This document shows, piece by piece, positions 48,805 to 58,715 of a DNA stretch of 64,000 nt. The notes under the pieces were generated by a model. The model made no database searches. It was given only the letters and a program-made list of their open reading frames with translations, and was not told where the DNA came from. The translations under genes and the position numbers were made by a program. Origin of the DNA: Palleronia caenipelagi. Lineage in GTDB: Bacteria; Pseudomonadota; Alphaproteobacteria; Rhodobacterales; Rhodobacteraceae. Numbering within the stretch: position 1 is the first letter of the stretch; each line of letters begins with the position of its first letter. Location: contig NZ_VFSV01000006.1 of assembly GCF_007004065.1 (NCBI RefSeq), forward strand, positions 1-64,000, given 5' to 3'.

Positions 48805-50093
48805 CACTTTCGTGGCTGTCCATCTTTCGCCTCGGCGCGGTGCAGATGTGCCTCGGGGCGATTGTCGTTCTGACCACCTCGACCCTGAACCGGCTGATGG
48901 TGGTCGAGCTTGCGCTCCCTGCGGTTCTGCCCGGCGCGCTGGTGTCGCTCCATTACGGCATCCAGATCACCCGGCCGTCCTGGGGGTTCCTGTCGGATAC
49001 CGGCGGTCACCGGACCCGATGGATCATTGGCGGCATGGCGGTGCTGGCAGCGGGGGCCTATCTCGCCGCGACCGGCGTCGCGCTGATGGGCAGCCACGCA
49101 CTGGGCGGCCTGCTGCTGTCCATCCTCGCCTATGCGCTGATCGGCCTTGGAGCAGGCGCTGCGGGGACCTCCGTGCTGGCCTTGCTGGCCACCGCGACCG
49201 CACCCCGCAGGAGGGCCGCGGCGGCGACAATTACGTGGCTGATGATGATCCTCGGCATCGCGCTGACCGCGGGCATCGTCGGCGGCATGCTCGACCCCTA
49301 TTCTCCCGCGCGGCTCCTGAAGGTCGCGGGCGGGCTCTGTATCCTCGCGCTGACTCTCGCCGCGCTGGCGGTCTCGGGAATCGAGCGGCGGGTCGTGGCC
49401 CGCGCCGAGCCTGATCCCATGCCCTTCTTCGAAGGGCTGTCGGAGATCTGGGCGGAACCGAGAGCGCGGCTGTTCACCCTGTTCGTGTTCCTCTCCATGA
49501 CCGCCTATTTTATGCAGGAGCTGATCCTGGAGCCGTATGCGGGACTGGTCTTTGGGTTCACGCCGGGGCAATCGACGCAGCTTTCAGGCATGCAGAATGG
49601 CGGTGTTTTCATGGGGATGCTGCTGGTGGGGGTAGCTGCCACGGGACTCGGGATCGGGCGGCTGCGGACATGGGTCGTCGCGGGCTGCATCGGCTCGGCG
49701 CTGGCGCTGATGGCGATCGCGGGGATCGGCCTGATGGCCGTTCCGCTCCTGCCCGCCACCACCGTCGCGCTAGGCTTCTTCAACGGGATGTTCGCTGTCG
49801 CCGCCATCGGCGCCATGATGCAGCTCGCGGGCGAAGGACGCGGCGCAAGAGAGGGCACCCGGATGGGCCTCTGGGGTGCGGCGCAGGCCATCGCGGCAGG
49901 ATTCGGCGGCTTTGCCGGGGCGCTCGGGGTGGACCTGCTGCGGCTCGCCCTCGCCGATGCGCCAGCCTTTGGCAGCGTGTTCCTGTTCGAGAGCGCCCTG
50001 TTCCTCGCCGCCGCCCTGATGGCTGCCGCGATCATCGACCCCCGCTCGCACCACGCGAGACATACCGACAGAGGAGACACGGCCCATGCCTGA
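48801..50093 (+). CDS. PucC/LhaA-family MFS protein (Bch2-type)
   Basis: The 430-residue protein has about twelve membrane segments and the bacteriochlorophyll-delivery-family opening FRLGAVQMCLGAIVVLTTSTLNRLMVVE. It belongs to the PucC family, thought to handle bacteriochlorophyll or light-harvesting assembly. The position between bchG and bchP is that of the gene often called bch2 or ORF428 in Rhodobacter. It starts at GTG in an overlap with bchG and overlaps bchP by 8 bp. Confidence 0.9.
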   Translation: MTLSWLSIFRLGAVQMCLGAIVVLTTSTLNRLMVVELALPAVLPGALVSLHYGIQITRPSWGFLSDTGGHRTRWIIGGMAVLAAGAYLAATGVALMGSHALGGLLLSILAYALIGLGAGAAGTSVLALLATATAPRRRAAAATITWLMMILGIALTAGIVGGMLDPYSPARLLKVAGGLCILALTLAALAVSGIERRVVARAEPDPMPFFEGLSEIWAEPRARLFTLFVFLSMTAYFMQELILEPYAGLVFGFTPGQSTQLSGMQNGGVFMGMLLVGVAATGLGIGRLRTWVVAGCIGSALALMAIAGIGLMAVPLLPATTVALGFFNGMFAVAAIGAMMQLAGEGRGAREGTRMGLWGAAQAIAAGFGGFAGALGVDLLRLALADAPAFGSVFLFESALFLAAALMAAAIIDPRSHHARHTDRGDTAHA

Positions 50094-51288
50094 AGAACGG
50101 ACAGTTGATGTGGTCGTGGTGGGCGGCGGGCCTGCCGGAGCAACGGCCGCCGAAGATCTGGCGCGCTCGGGCGTGCGGGTTGCGCTCCTCGACCGGGATG
50201 GCCGGGTCAAGCCCTGCGGTGGCGCCATCCCGCCCCGGCTGATCCAGGACTTCCACATCCCCGACAGCCAGTTAGTGGCCAGGATCCGCACCGCCCGCAT
50301 GATCTCCCCCACCGGGCGCAAGGTCGATATTCATATCGAGGGCGGCTTTGTCGGAATGGTGGATCGGGGACCCTTTGACAGCTATCTGCGCGACCGGGCG
50401 GAACAGGCAGGGGCACTGCGTCTCCACGGTCAGTTCCTGCGGATCGACCGGGAAAATGGCACGGCGGTGGTCTATCGCGATGCCTCGGATGGCAGCGAAA
50501 AGCGGATCGCCACGCGGCTTATCATTGGCGCCGATGGGGCCCGGTCTCGGGTGGCGCGCAACGAGGTGCCGGGGGGCGACACGATCCCCTATGTGATCGC
50601 CTACCACGAGATCCTTTCCGCGCCCGAAGGCCCCGCCGCGCAGATGGCGGATTACGAGCCTGACCGCTGCGACGTGATCTATGACGGGCGGATTTCGCCG
50701 GATTTCTATGGCTGGGTCTTCCCCCACGGTCAGACACTGAGCGTCGGCATTGGGACGGAGGTGGACAGCGTGAACCTGAAACACGCAACCGAAGCCCTGC
50801 GCGCGCAGGCTGGGTTGACGGGGTGCGAGACACTCCGGCGCGAGGGGGCACCGATTCCGCTGAAACCTCTCGACCGCTGGGACAATGGGCGCGATCTGGT
50901 GCTGGCGGGAGACGCAGCAGGGGTGGTCGCCCCGTCTTCGGGCGAGGGGATCTACTACGCCATGGCCGGGGGCCGGGTCGCGGCGACGGCGGCCGCGGCG
51001 ACGCTGAAATCGGGCCGGATCAAGGACCTCCGACTGGCCCGGCAGCTCTTTATGCGCGAGCACAAAACGGTGTTTCGGGTCTTGCGCTCCATGCAGGATG
51101 CCTATTACCGCTCGGATGAGCGGCGCGAGCGGTTCGTCTCGCTGTGCCACGATCTCGACGTCCAGCGGCTGACCTTTGAGGCCTATATGAACAAGTCCCT
51201 CGTCAAGGCGCGCCCGATGGCGCATCTGAAAATCGGCGCCAAGAATATCGCCCATCTCCTGCGGCTGGTGCCGGAAACATCTGTATGA
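50086..51288 (+). CDS. bchP: Geranylgeranyl diphosphate/bacteriochlorophyll reductase
   Basis: The 400-residue FAD-dependent enzyme reduces the geranylgeranyl tail of bacteriochlorophyll to phytyl. The FAD site is VVVGGGPAGATAAEDLARSG, and GDAAGVVAPSSGEGIYYAM is the second FAD motif. Full length. It overlaps idi by 4 bp, so tail supply and tail reduction are co-translated. Confidence 0.95.
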   Translation: MPEERTVDVVVVGGGPAGATAAEDLARSGVRVALLDRDGRVKPCGGAIPPRLIQDFHIPDSQLVARIRTARMISPTGRKVDIHIEGGFVGMVDRGPFDSYLRDRAEQAGALRLHGQFLRIDRENGTAVVYRDASDGSEKRIATRLIIGADGARSRVARNEVPGGDTIPYVIAYHEILSAPEGPAAQMADYEPDRCDVIYDGRISPDFYGWVFPHGQTLSVGIGTEVDSVNLKHATEALRAQAGLTGCETLRREGAPIPLKPLDRWDNGRDLVLAGDAAGVVAPSSGEGIYYAMAGGRVAATAAAATLKSGRIKDLRLARQLFMREHKTVFRVLRSMQDAYYRSDERRERFVSLCHDLDVQRLTFEAYMNKSLVKARPMAHLKIGAKNIAHLLRLVPETSV

Positions 51289-51818
51289 CAGAGACGCTGA
51301 TCCCGGCCTGGGTGGACGGCGAACTCACGCCCGTTGAAAAGCTGGAGGTCCACCAGCGCGGACTGCGCCATCAGGCGATCTCGGTCTTTGTGATGCGCGA
51401 CGGCAAGGTGCTGATGCAACGGCGCGCACTCGGTAAATACCACACGCCGGGGCTTTGGGCGAACACCTGCTGTACCCATCCCCATTGGGGCGAGCCCTCG
51501 GAGACTTGCGCCCTGCGCAGGCTTGGAGAGGAGTTAGGTCTCTCCGGCATACCGCTCACCCCCCGGGGTACTGTGGAATATCGGGCCGACGTGGGCGGTG
51601 GGCTGATTGAGCACGAGGTCGTCGACCTGTTTATCGGCGAGGCCCCCGCAGGAATGGAGCCGAACCCGAACGCGGATGAAGTCTGCGACACCGCTTGGAT
51701 GGCACCTGATGACCTGACCCGCGATGTCGCCGAGCAGCCAGACCGATATGTTCCGTGGTTGAAGATCTATCTGCGGGACCATGCGGACAGAATTCTGGAC
51801 ACAGTCGGTGCCTCATAG
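51285..51818 (+). CDS. idi: Isopentenyl-diphosphate delta-isomerase (type I)
   Basis: The 177-residue NUDIX-fold enzyme converts IPP to DMAPP, feeding the carotenoid and phytyl pathways. The catalytic Cys lies in NTCCTHPHWGE and the Glu region in LRRLGEELGL. It ends the bchG-bchP-idi operon. Presence in the photosynthesis cluster is common in Rhodobacteraceae. Confidence 0.95.
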   Translation: MTETLIPAWVDGELTPVEKLEVHQRGLRHQAISVFVMRDGKVLMQRRALGKYHTPGLWANTCCTHPHWGEPSETCALRRLGEELGLSGIPLTPRGTVEYRADVGGGLIEHEVVDLFIGEAPAGMEPNPNADEVCDTAWMAPDDLTRDVAEQPDRYVPWLKIYLRDHADRILDTVGAS

Positions 51819-51981
51819 ATAGGCTAAGATGCTATTGAAAACTCCGTGTGCATCTATTTCTATGATTTCGTGTCAAAGGTGAACAAACTTGCGTGAGCAT
51901 TTCCGCCGATACGCGACTCACACGTTGCACCGCGCGCCAAGTCGATTAATAGACGTTTTCAGGTTTACACAGGAGTCCGCC

Positions 51982-52545
51982 ATGCTGACGAGACGACACT
52001 TTATCGTCACCGGCCTTGCCGCTGCCGCGACCCCCGCCGCTGTTTTGGGGCATAATGGCCTGCCCCATGAAAACCGCGGATCGATGATCGCACGGGACGT
52101 GGCTGTGCGGGGCGATATCGAGGTTGGGTCGATCCATATCTTCCCGAAGTATTTTTCGCTCTACCACGTACGCGCGCCGGGAATGGCACGCGAATATCAC
52201 TGCGCCGTCGGCGAAGACGGGCGCAACCTCGTCGGTGATACCGTGGTCAAGCGGATGGTCGAATGGCCGTCCTGGACCCCGACGGCCAACATGATCCGTC
52301 GCGAACCCGACCTGTACGGCAAATTCGCCGGTGGCATGCCTGGTGGTCCGGAGAACCCGCTCGGCGCGCGCGCCATGTACCTGTACAAAGGTGGGCGGGA
52401 CACGAAGTACCGCATTCACGGCACGCCGCAACCGTGGTCCATTGGCCAGGCGGTGAGCTCGGGTTGCATCCGTCTGACGAATGACGACGTGGTCGAGCTT
52501 TACAACCGGGTGACCATCGGGACGCGCGTGAAGTCCTACGCCTGA
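51982..52545 (+). CDS. L,D-transpeptidase (YkuD family), Tat-type export
   Basis: ATG 51982 follows AGGAG and gives 187 residues. The N-terminus MLTRRHFIVTGLAAAATPAAVL has the twin-Arg signal. The YkuD domain holds the active site HGTPQPWSIGQAVSSGCIRL (His, then Ser-x-Gly-Cys-x-Arg). It should make 3-3 cross-links or attach proteins to peptidoglycan. It converges on pufX, with the puf terminator starting 15 bp after its stop. Confidence 0.92.
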   Translation: MLTRRHFIVTGLAAAATPAAVLGHNGLPHENRGSMIARDVAVRGDIEVGSIHIFPKYFSLYHVRAPGMAREYHCAVGEDGRNLVGDTVVKRMVEWPSWTPTANMIRREPDLYGKFAGGMPGGPENPLGARAMYLYKGGRDTKYRIHGTPQPWSIGQAVSSGCIRLTNDDVVELYNRVTIGTRVKSYA

Positions 52546-52560
52546 TCCTCGTCAGTACGA

Positions 52561-52599
52561 AAAAAGCACCGCACCGGAGGTTGGAGTCCGGGCGGTGCA
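52561..52599 (-). terminator. Terminator of the puf operon
   Basis: On the minus strand GCACCGCCCGGA and TCCGGTGCGGTGC pair around an 8-base loop with one mismatch, followed by TTTTT. It lies about 105 bp past pufX, after a second small hairpin. Confidence 0.8.
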
Positions 52600-52601
52600 G
52601 T

Positions 52602-52620
52602 TTCCTGTAGCCAACAGGAA
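52602..52620 (-). other. Small hairpin before the puf terminator
   Basis: TTCCTGT and ACAGGAA pair with a short loop. Together with the terminator it would give a double hairpin at the 3' end of the puf message, likely protecting it from exonucleases. Confidence 0.5.
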
Positions 52621-52705
52621 GGGAACCGGGGCCGTAGCCCCAAGTGACCCGCGCCGGGAATGGCGCAGGACGGCGTGACGGGGACCCGCAAGCCCCCGGC
52701 ATCTC

Positions 52706-52921
52706 TCACCCCAACATTGTCAGTGCCGGTGCCACGAACTCCATCGCGGCAAAGGGATCCTTGGGCAGCAGATGGCTGACAGCCCGGATGATCAGGATGA
52801 AGGCAATCACTCCGAAAAACACCGCCGCCGCATAGACCGCACCAAGGGTCATCTGGGTGAAGATCCACATGCGCAGGGAGGGCGGATTTTCGTGGTACCA
52901 GGGTTTCTGTGTGTCACTCAT
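52706..52921 (-). CDS. pufX: PufX-like intrinsic membrane protein of the core complex
   Basis: The 71-residue protein begins MSDTQKPWYHENPP and has one membrane helix. The stretch LRMWIFTQMTLGAVYAAAVFFG resembles PufX of Rhodobacter (LRLWVAFQM … GGVFFG), and SHLLPKDP follows as in that family. PufX opens the LH1 ring for quinone exchange. ATG 52921 has AAGGAG 8 bp upstream and lies 5 bp after the pufM stop. No pufC follows. Assigned from sequence pattern and position. Confidence 0.85.
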   Translation of the reverse strand: MSDTQKPWYHENPPSLRMWIFTQMTLGAVYAAAVFFGVIAFILIIRAVSHLLPKDPFAAMEFVAPALTMLG

Positions 52922-52926
52922 GATCC

Positions 52927-53919
52927 TCACTCCTTTGCAGGCGGGCTGTAGATGGTGAACTCTTCGGGCGTACGGGCGGGAACGTAGTTGTTCTCGGCCC
53001 CATAGCCGTGCTCTTGCGCCCAGACGAACCAGTTATCCACGACCGTGCCGGTCAGCAGGATGCCGATTCCGCCCGTCAGTGTGGTCAGCACCGCGAACCA
53101 CCACGCCCAGCGGTGGATGCCTTCCATGGTGGCATTAAAGCCCATGGTCCAGCGCCAGAACAGACCCGCGCGCTCAGACGCCGTGCCGCGATCCGCGATC
53201 TGGTCCAGCTCCCGGTCGCCGCCATAGCGGCTGACGGCAAGGATGGTCCCGCCATGCATGGCGAACAGCAGCGCCGAGCCATAGAGGAACGCGATGGAGA
53301 GCGCGTGGAACGGGTTGTAGAACAGGTTGCCGTAGGTGAGCGAGAACAGGTTGGTCCAATCGAGATGCGGGAAGATGCCATAGGGCACCGCTTCGGACCA
53401 CGACCCCATGAGCATCGGACGGATCAGACCCAGCACGAGGAACAGCCAGACCGCAGAGGCAAACGCCCAGAAGACGTGCTTGCCCATCTTGAGCTGGGCC
53501 GCCAGTTGCCAGCTCCGCGCCAGCCAGGCCAGCACCGAGACCAGCAGGAAGGCGGAGGCGATCACCCAGAGGCCCCCTTCCCAGAGCGGTGCCATCCCGA
53601 GCCCATATTCCGGCGAAGGCGGCTCCAGCGCCATGTAGAACAGGTCGCGCATGAACACCGCCGGGTTGAACTGCGCCTGCACCCAGAAGCTTATCCCCAC
53701 GAGGAAGAACCACGCGCCGCCGGTGATCAAGCTGAGGACGCCGAACGGCCCCAGATAGACCGGCCCGAGCTGGGCGTTGCCGAGCCAGCCGAAGACGGTC
53801 GCAAAGCGCGTGCCTTCGGTCCGGTCCCGCAGATCCACGTCCTCAACCATGCCCATCTCGGGCGGGCCCTGAACCTGTACCTGGGTGAAGATATTCTGAT
53901 ATTGACGTGTACTTGCCAT
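52927..53919 (-). CDS. pufM: Photosynthetic reaction centre M subunit
   Basis: The 330-residue protein has five membrane helices and RC-M features: [17 protein letters not shown], then [29 protein letters not shown] with the bacteriochlorophyll and iron ligands, and [19 protein letters not shown] near the quinone site. It forms the core heterodimer with PufL. The gene lies between pufL and pufX. Confidence 0.97.
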   Translation of the reverse strand: MASTRQYQNIFTQVQVQGPPEMGMVEDVDLRDRTEGTRFATVFGWLGNAQLGPVYLGPFGVLSLITGGAWFFLVGISFWVQAQFNPAVFMRDLFYMALEPPSPEYGLGMAPLWEGGLWVIASAFLLVSVLAWLARSWQLAAQLKMGKHVFWAFASAVWLFLVLGLIRPMLMGSWSEAVPYGIFPHLDWTNLFSLTYGNLFYNPFHALSIAFLYGSALLFAMHGGTILAVSRYGGDRELDQIADRGTASERAGLFWRWTMGFNATMEGIHRWAWWFAVLTTLTGGIGILLTGTVVDNWFVWAQEHGYGAENNYVPARTPEEFTIYSPPAKE

Positions 53920-53933
53920 GTCACATCCCTCCC

Positions 53934-54764
53934 TTACAGGTCAGCCCACCAGGGCAGATTGAGATACCAATCCCACCACGCGACCCACTGGTCGAACCAG
54001 ATGGTCCCGGAGATGACGATACAGATCGCCGACCAGAAGGCCGCGTTGATCGCCAGCAGATAGCCCAGACGGTGGATGCCGAGCGGCCCGATCGAGTAGC
54101 CGATATAGTCGCGGAAGAACGTGTCTTCGTGATCCGGCTGCTTCATCTCCTCGCCCTTCTCGGGATTGGCGGCGGACAGGATCAGAGACCCGTGCAACGC
54201 CAGCGCGAGGCAGGTGGTAAAGAACAGCGAGACCGCGACCATGTGGGCCGGGTTATAGTGGAAGTTGCCATAGAGATAGCCGGTGTAGCTCACCCAATCG
54301 AGGTGGCTCCAGATCCCGTAAGGGAAGGCATGACCCCAGGCGCCCAGGAGCACAGGCCGGATGACCTGCAGCGTGGTGTAGGCGAGAATCGCAAAGCCGA
54401 AGGCCACGGGGATATGCAGCCCCATGCCCAGCTTGCGACAAATCTCGACCTCCCGCAGCGCCCATGAGATGAACGCCCCGTGGGCACAGATGGTGATGAT
54501 CTGCCACAGCCCACCCATATCCAGCGGCGCGGCCCCGAGCCCATAGGAGATCGGCGGCGGGTTCACAGAGATCAGCCAGGGGTTCCAGACCCCTTGCATG
54601 GCGGCGGTATAGAAGATCAGGATCGTGCCCAGACCGGCAAAGAAGGCGGTCGTCACACCGAAAAAGCCGACATAAAACGGGCCGACCCAGAAATCGAACA
54701 GATCTCCGCCGATGAGCGTACCGCCCGGCACGCGATATTTACGTTCGAAACTGAGAAGGGCCAT
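53934..54764 (-). CDS. pufL: Photosynthetic reaction centre L subunit
   Basis: The 276-residue protein starts [20 protein letters not shown] and has the RC-L features: [39 protein letters not shown] (ligand His) and [20 protein letters not shown]. With PufM it binds the special pair, pheophytins and quinones. A 12-bp hairpin separates it from pufA. Confidence 0.97.
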   Translation of the reverse strand: MALLSFERKYRVPGGTLIGGDLFDFWVGPFYVGFFGVTTAFFAGLGTILIFYTAAMQGVWNPWLISVNPPPISYGLGAAPLDMGGLWQIITICAHGAFISWALREVEICRKLGMGLHIPVAFGFAILAYTTLQVIRPVLLGAWGHAFPYGIWSHLDWVSYTGYLYGNFHYNPAHMVAVSLFFTTCLALALHGSLILSAANPEKGEEMKQPDHEDTFFRDYIGYSIGPLGIHRLGYLLAINAAFWSAICIVISGTIWFDQWVAWWDWYLNLPWWADL

Positions 54765-54791
54765 GGCCGTGCTCCCGGTTATAAATGGATG

Positions 54792-54819
54792 GCGTCGGGC
54801 GGGCAGACCCGCCCGACGC
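54792..54819 (-). promoter_or_regulatory. Intercistronic hairpin between pufA and pufL
   Basis: A 12-bp perfect stem (GCGTCGGGCGGG with its complement) closes a 4-base loop, 20 bases after the pufA stop. In Rhodobacter a hairpin at this place protects the pufBA message from 3' decay and raises LH1 over reaction centre. The same role is inferred here. Confidence 0.8.
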
Positions 54820-54838
54820 GTTGGCTTTCGGGGTCAGG

Positions 54839-55021
54839 TCACTCGCTGGATTCGGCCCCCGGCACGCCATATTTGGCCGCCGAAGTCTCGAACCAGTTGT
54901 ACCGATCCGTGCTGAGCAGGACGAGATGAATCATCGCTGCCAGCAGGAACAGGAACACACCCTGCGCGACGAATACGCGGCGCGGGTCGAAGACCAGCCA
55001 GATCTTGTAGAATTTTGCCAT
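54839..55021 (-). CDS. pufA: Light-harvesting LH1 alpha polypeptide
   Basis: The 60-residue protein has the form [20 protein letters not shown], then a membrane helix ([18 protein letters not shown]) with the bacteriochlorophyll His in AAMIHLVLL, and a C-terminal tail. It follows pufB by 14 bp and precedes the stabilising hairpin. Confidence 0.96.
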   Translation of the reverse strand: MAKFYKIWLVFDPRRVFVAQGVFLFLLAAMIHLVLLSTDRYNWFETSAAKYGVPGAESSE

Positions 55022-55035
55022 TCTCTAGATCCTCC

Positions 55036-55185
55036 TCAGAACCACGGACGCCAGATGAACACCGCCAGATGGGCGAGGACCGCAACGGCCGAGAACAGCC
55101 AGAGCCCGCTCATGTAGACGGAGTGCAGTTCTTGCGCCTGCTCGTCGGTAAGACCCGTGAAGGACAGGTCGGTTCTATCAGCCAT
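55036..55185 (-). CDS. pufB: Light-harvesting LH1 beta polypeptide
   Basis: The 49-residue protein is [20 protein letters not shown], then a membrane helix ending [14 protein letters not shown]; the His in LAHL binds bacteriochlorophyll. A strong GGAGG ribosome site precedes ATG 55185. It is one of the two LH1 subunits and is upstream of pufA. Confidence 0.96.
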   Translation of the reverse strand: MADRTDLSFTGLTDEQAQELHSVYMSGLWLFSAVAVLAHLAVFIWRPWF

Positions 55186-55285
55186 GGTAGACCTCCTTAT
55201 GGAGTCAAGCTGACGCCGCGGAGCCCCGCGGCCGGGTTCCGGCGGATGCCGGATCTCCCCCGGAGAGATGCCCCCGGGTGGAACC

Positions 55286-55516
55286 TCATGCCGAAAAGAT
55301 CATCGGCGTGATGATGCGCGCCTGGGTCCAGGCACGTGCGATCGGTCCCCGGTCAGGCCAGTGGCCCGAGCGCAGCAGGCGGAGCGCCCAGGTCAGGCAG
55401 GCCAGCGGCAGAGTCGCCAGAAAGATGATCGCGAAATAGATGAGGAATTCCGTCCGGAGCCCTTCGGCCCTGTGGATCGGCTCGGCCACGTGGGCGCTTG
55501 TCGAGATATCAGTCAT
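55286..55516 (-). CDS. pufQ: PufQ, bacteriochlorophyll-related regulatory/carrier protein
   Basis: The 76-residue protein has a single membrane helix ([22 protein letters not shown]) after a short hydrophilic start. Family position between bchZ and pufB and the pattern LRTEFLIYF match PufQ, needed for normal bacteriochlorophyll levels in Rhodobacter. It starts in a 4-bp overlap with bchZ. The 100-base gap to pufB is GC-rich and can fold. Confidence 0.9.
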   Translation of the reverse strand: MTDISTSAHVAEPIHRAEGLRTEFLIYFAIIFLATLPLACLTWALRLLRSGHWPDRGPIARAWTQARIITPMIFSA

Positions 55517-56991
55517 TCTCCGTCCTCCTCAGTGATCGGTTTTGCCCCGGCGGGGCTCAGCCCCCGCACAACATCGCGGCCCACCCGGGCCTCGCCACGC
55601 TCAAGCGCCACCCTCTCGGCGGCATCGCGCAACTGTCGTGCGGCGGAAATTCGTGTCAGCACCGGATGCTCGGCGACGATCCGGTCAAGCTCGGCCTGCG
55701 CCTCCGGCTCCCAGGGCAGATCGCGGCGCAACTGGCTCGGCGTTGCAGCGGCAGCATCCATCTCATGGGCGGCGGGCAGGATGTGGAACAGCGCGTCAAA
55801 CAGCCCGTTGCAGATCTCCTGCAACAGATACGTCGCGCCCGCGTATCCCATAAAGGGCGTCCCCGTGGCCCGCCGGATCGCAGCGCCGGGGAAGCCCGCC
55901 GGAATGAAAGACGGTCGCGGCCCATGCCCCCCCGCCATCTCGGCGAGATACATTTTTTCGTTGATCGACCCCATGAGGATCAACGGACGACTCTGGTGGA
56001 TCTGTGCCCTGACAGCCTCATTATCGGTCTTCTTCCCCGCGACCCGCGCCACCGCAAAGGCACAGGGAAAGCCCAGCTCATCCTCCAGATAATGCCGGAT
56101 CCCACGCGCATAGGTCTCAGTGGACACGATCCCAAAGCTCGCGGTGGCGAAGAAATCCTGAGTGACCGAGCGCCACAGATCCCAGACGGGCTTCAGCGTC
56201 GAATGCTTCTCCCGCTCGATGAACGGTTCGGGGTCGAGACCCAGCAACTCGCCCAGCGCCCGCAGGAACTTCGTCGTCGATTCCACACCGATGGGCGCCT
56301 GCAAATAGGGCTTGCCCAGCACCTCGCACAGCCCGCGTCCGAATTCGCGATACATGCAGATGTTCACATCCGCATTCACGAGCCCTCGCATCTCGGCCAG
56401 ATGCGCGCCCAGCGGCATCACCATGTTCACCTCGGCGCCAATCCCCTCGACCAGCCGCCGGATCTCGGCCAGATCGCTGGCCATATTGAACACCCCATAC
56501 ATGGGCCCGAGGATATTCACCCGCGGAGCCGCCCCCTCGGGTCGCTTTGCCTCGGGCGGCATCCGCCCCTTCGTCTGACCCCATTCGGTGAACAGCCAGG
56601 TCATCGCCCGGTCCGCCGCCTGCCACTGGTCCTCATCGATGGTGCGCGGCAAAAACCGCTGGATCGAGGTCCCCTGCGGGGTCACCCCGCCGCCGATCAT
56701 CTCGGCAATCGACCCTGTCACCACCACCGCCGGCAGCGCCGGATCCAAAACCTCCCAGGCGCGCTTCATCGCCTCTTCGGTGCCCGCGCCCATCTCCTCT
56801 TCGCCCAGCCCCGTCACTACAATCGGCAACTCATGGGGCGGCAAGCCGTCCGTGTAATGAAGCACAGAGGTCACCGGCAGATTCTCGCAGCCCACAGGCC
56901 CGTCGATCACCACCTGCAAGCCTTTCACCGCCGTAAAGGCATAGACAGCGCCCCAATAGCCACCGGCCCGGTCATGATCGAGGATCAGCAT
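55513..56991 (-). CDS. bchZ: Chlorophyllide a reductase subunit Z
   Basis: The 492-residue subunit, with BchY, forms the catalytic component of chlorophyllide a reductase, making 3-vinyl bacteriochlorophyllide. The opening [19 protein letters not shown] and the cluster region [19 protein letters not shown] are diagnostic. ATG 56991 has GGAGGG upstream; the longer upstream frame is rejected. A palindromic leader element precedes it. Confidence 0.95.
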   Translation of the reverse strand: MLILDHDRAGGYWGAVYAFTAVKGLQVVIDGPVGCENLPVTSVLHYTDGLPPHELPIVVTGLGEEEMGAGTEEAMKRAWEVLDPALPAVVVTGSIAEMIGGGVTPQGTSIQRFLPRTIDEDQWQAADRAMTWLFTEWGQTKGRMPPEAKRPEGAAPRVNILGPMYGVFNMASDLAEIRRLVEGIGAEVNMVMPLGAHLAEMRGLVNADVNICMYREFGRGLCEVLGKPYLQAPIGVESTTKFLRALGELLGLDPEPFIEREKHSTLKPVWDLWRSVTQDFFATASFGIVSTETYARGIRHYLEDELGFPCAFAVARVAGKKTDNEAVRAQIHQSRPLILMGSINEKMYLAEMAGGHGPRPSFIPAGFPGAAIRRATGTPFMGYAGATYLLQEICNGLFDALFHILPAAHEMDAAAATPSQLRRDLPWEPEAQAELDRIVAEHPVLTRISAARQLRDAAERVALERGEARVGRDVVRGLSPAGAKPITEEDGE

Positions 56992-57010
56992 GACACCCTC
57001 CCCGACCCGG

Positions 57011-57073
57011 CCTTCATCTTTCCGGAAATACCCCGGGGGGAGGCGCCGCAGGCGACGGGGGGCAGCGCCCCCA
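57011..57073 (-). repeat. Palindromic leader element, copy D (before bchZ)
   Basis: In the bchZ direction: GGGGGCGCTGCCCCC, an inner inverted repeat (CGCCTGCGGCG), CCCCGGGGTATTT, then GGAAAGATGAAGG, ending 19 bp before ATG. It lies between bchY and bchZ. Confidence 0.6.
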
Positions 57074-57094
57074 CAGCATATGTCCGCAACAGGC

Positions 57095-58642
57095 TCACGA
57101 CAGATCCCCCATCGCCGCCCGACGCTTCGCCAGCTTCTTCGCGTTTTGCGCCCGGAACTCGGGCCGCTCATTGGGCAGGCCGGACCAAATTCCGGCCCGA
57201 TCCCCGCTCCCGACCCCTTCATAAAAGGCCCGCATCCTCGCCATGCGGTCCCGGTTCGCCATCGCCCCGTTAATTACCTGCGCGAGCGAACCTGCTCCCG
57301 CCGGTCCCATCAGAGGCCGCGCCGAAATCAGGTTGGTGAAATAGAGCGCTGGCACACCCATCTCCTTGGCCTTCTGCACCACCGGCGTGGTGCCAATGGC
57401 CAGATCGGGCCGGATCGCTTCGACCGCCGCCAGATCGTCCTCAAGCGAGGCGCGCCATTTCAACGTCACCCCCCGCGCCTCCAGCCACGCCGCATCCACC
57501 GCCGCCGCCTCTGTCCGGGGGCAAGCCGTGCCCACATAAGGCACCTCCGCCCCGCTCTCGATCAACAGCCGCGCGACCAACAACTCCGAGCCCTCATAGC
57601 CCGACAGCGTGATCACCCCGTCAATCGGGGCCGCCGCCAACGCGCCCCGGATCGCAGGCAGAAACGCATTCTTCGCAGCACCCACCGCTGCCTCGGCCAC
57701 GCCAAAGGCTTCGCCGACAGTGCTCAGCCAGGCATCTGTTCCCTCGACTCCCACCGGCGCAGAACCAAACGAAGGCCGTCCCGCCCGCGCGAATTCCCTC
57801 AGGCTCGCCGTGTAGAACGGATGGATCGCCGCCACCGCCCCACAATCCAGCGCGGCATAGAGCTCGCGCCATTCCCGCGCAGGCACCACCGGTCCCGCCG
57901 CGATCCCCATGGGCGCCAGCATCGCACCGATTTGCACAGGATCCGCCGGGAACATCTCCCCCAGCAGCGTCAGGCTGGGCCGGTCCTCGACACCAGCCAC
58001 GGGCCGCGCCACGGGACCCGCCTCGGCCTCTTCCCTTGCATAGGCCAGCATTGCACCCGCCAGGACGTCCTTCGCCTCCGCATGGGTCGGCACGCCAAAG
58101 CCCGGCACATCAATGCCGATGATCCGTACCCCGTTGATCTCTTTCGGAAGCAGCTTCAGCGGCACGCCGGACGCCGTCGGCACGCAAAGGTTCGTCACCA
58201 CAATGGCGTCATAGCGCTCCGGATCGGCCATGGCGTGGACGCTCTCGCGGATGTCCTCGAACAGCTTTCCGGTGACAAGCGTCTCGGAGTCGAACGGTAC
58301 ATACCCCACCGACCGCCGCGCACCGTAGAAATGGCTGACGAAACTCAGCCCGTAGACGCAGCAGGCCGACCCCGAGAGTACCGTCCCCACCCGGCGCATC
58401 CTCAGACCCGTCCGCAGGGAGCCAAAGGCCGGACACATGCTCTGGGGCTTGTCATGCGGCCCCTTGGGATAGTCCTTCGCATAGCGCGCGAGGATCTCCG
58501 CTGACCCGGCCAACTCCGCCGCGCGCGCGAGTTCCGCGGCCCCGCCATGGCATCCCGAGCCCTCCGCCGACACCGGAGAGGGCACCTGCCCTTCCAGCAC
58601 CTCGACCGAGGCGGTGTCGTCATATGAGATCTCTTTGGCCAT
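57095..58642 (-). CDS. bchY: Chlorophyllide a reductase subunit Y
   Basis: The 515-residue subunit pairs with BchZ. Cluster Cys candidates lie in [17 protein letters not shown] and [23 protein letters not shown]. Overall length and [20 protein letters not shown] match BchY. A palindromic leader element precedes the start at 58642. Confidence 0.95.
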   Translation of the reverse strand: MAKEISYDDTASVEVLEGQVPSPVSAEGSGCHGGAAELARAAELAGSAEILARYAKDYPKGPHDKPQSMCPAFGSLRTGLRMRRVGTVLSGSACCVYGLSFVSHFYGARRSVGYVPFDSETLVTGKLFEDIRESVHAMADPERYDAIVVTNLCVPTASGVPLKLLPKEINGVRIIGIDVPGFGVPTHAEAKDVLAGAMLAYAREEAEAGPVARPVAGVEDRPSLTLLGEMFPADPVQIGAMLAPMGIAAGPVVPAREWRELYAALDCGAVAAIHPFYTASLREFARAGRPSFGSAPVGVEGTDAWLSTVGEAFGVAEAAVGAAKNAFLPAIRGALAAAPIDGVITLSGYEGSELLVARLLIESGAEVPYVGTACPRTEAAAVDAAWLEARGVTLKWRASLEDDLAAVEAIRPDLAIGTTPVVQKAKEMGVPALYFTNLISARPLMGPAGAGSLAQVINGAMANRDRMARMRAFYEGVGSGDRAGIWSGLPNERPEFRAQNAKKLAKRRAAMGDLS

Positions 58643-58649
58643 CCTGCCG

Positions 58650-58704
58650 CTTCACCTTTCTCAAAATATCCCGGGGGCCGCGCAGCGGCGGGGCAGAGCC
58701 CCTC
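58650..58704 (-). repeat. Palindromic leader element, copy E (before bchY)
   Basis: In the bchY direction: GGGGCTCTGCCCC, an inner inverted repeat (CCGCTGCGCGG), CCCCGGGATATTTTG, then AGAAAGGTGAAG, ending 7 bp before ATG. Here the purine-rich end of the element itself supplies the only near ribosome-site sequence. Confidence 0.6.
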
Positions 58705-58715
58705 CCCGGTTCATG

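Noticed and set aside
52546-52705. A pufC cytochrome gene after pufM
   Set aside because: The space holds only pufX-downstream hairpins and the terminator; no CxxCH motif is present on this strand.
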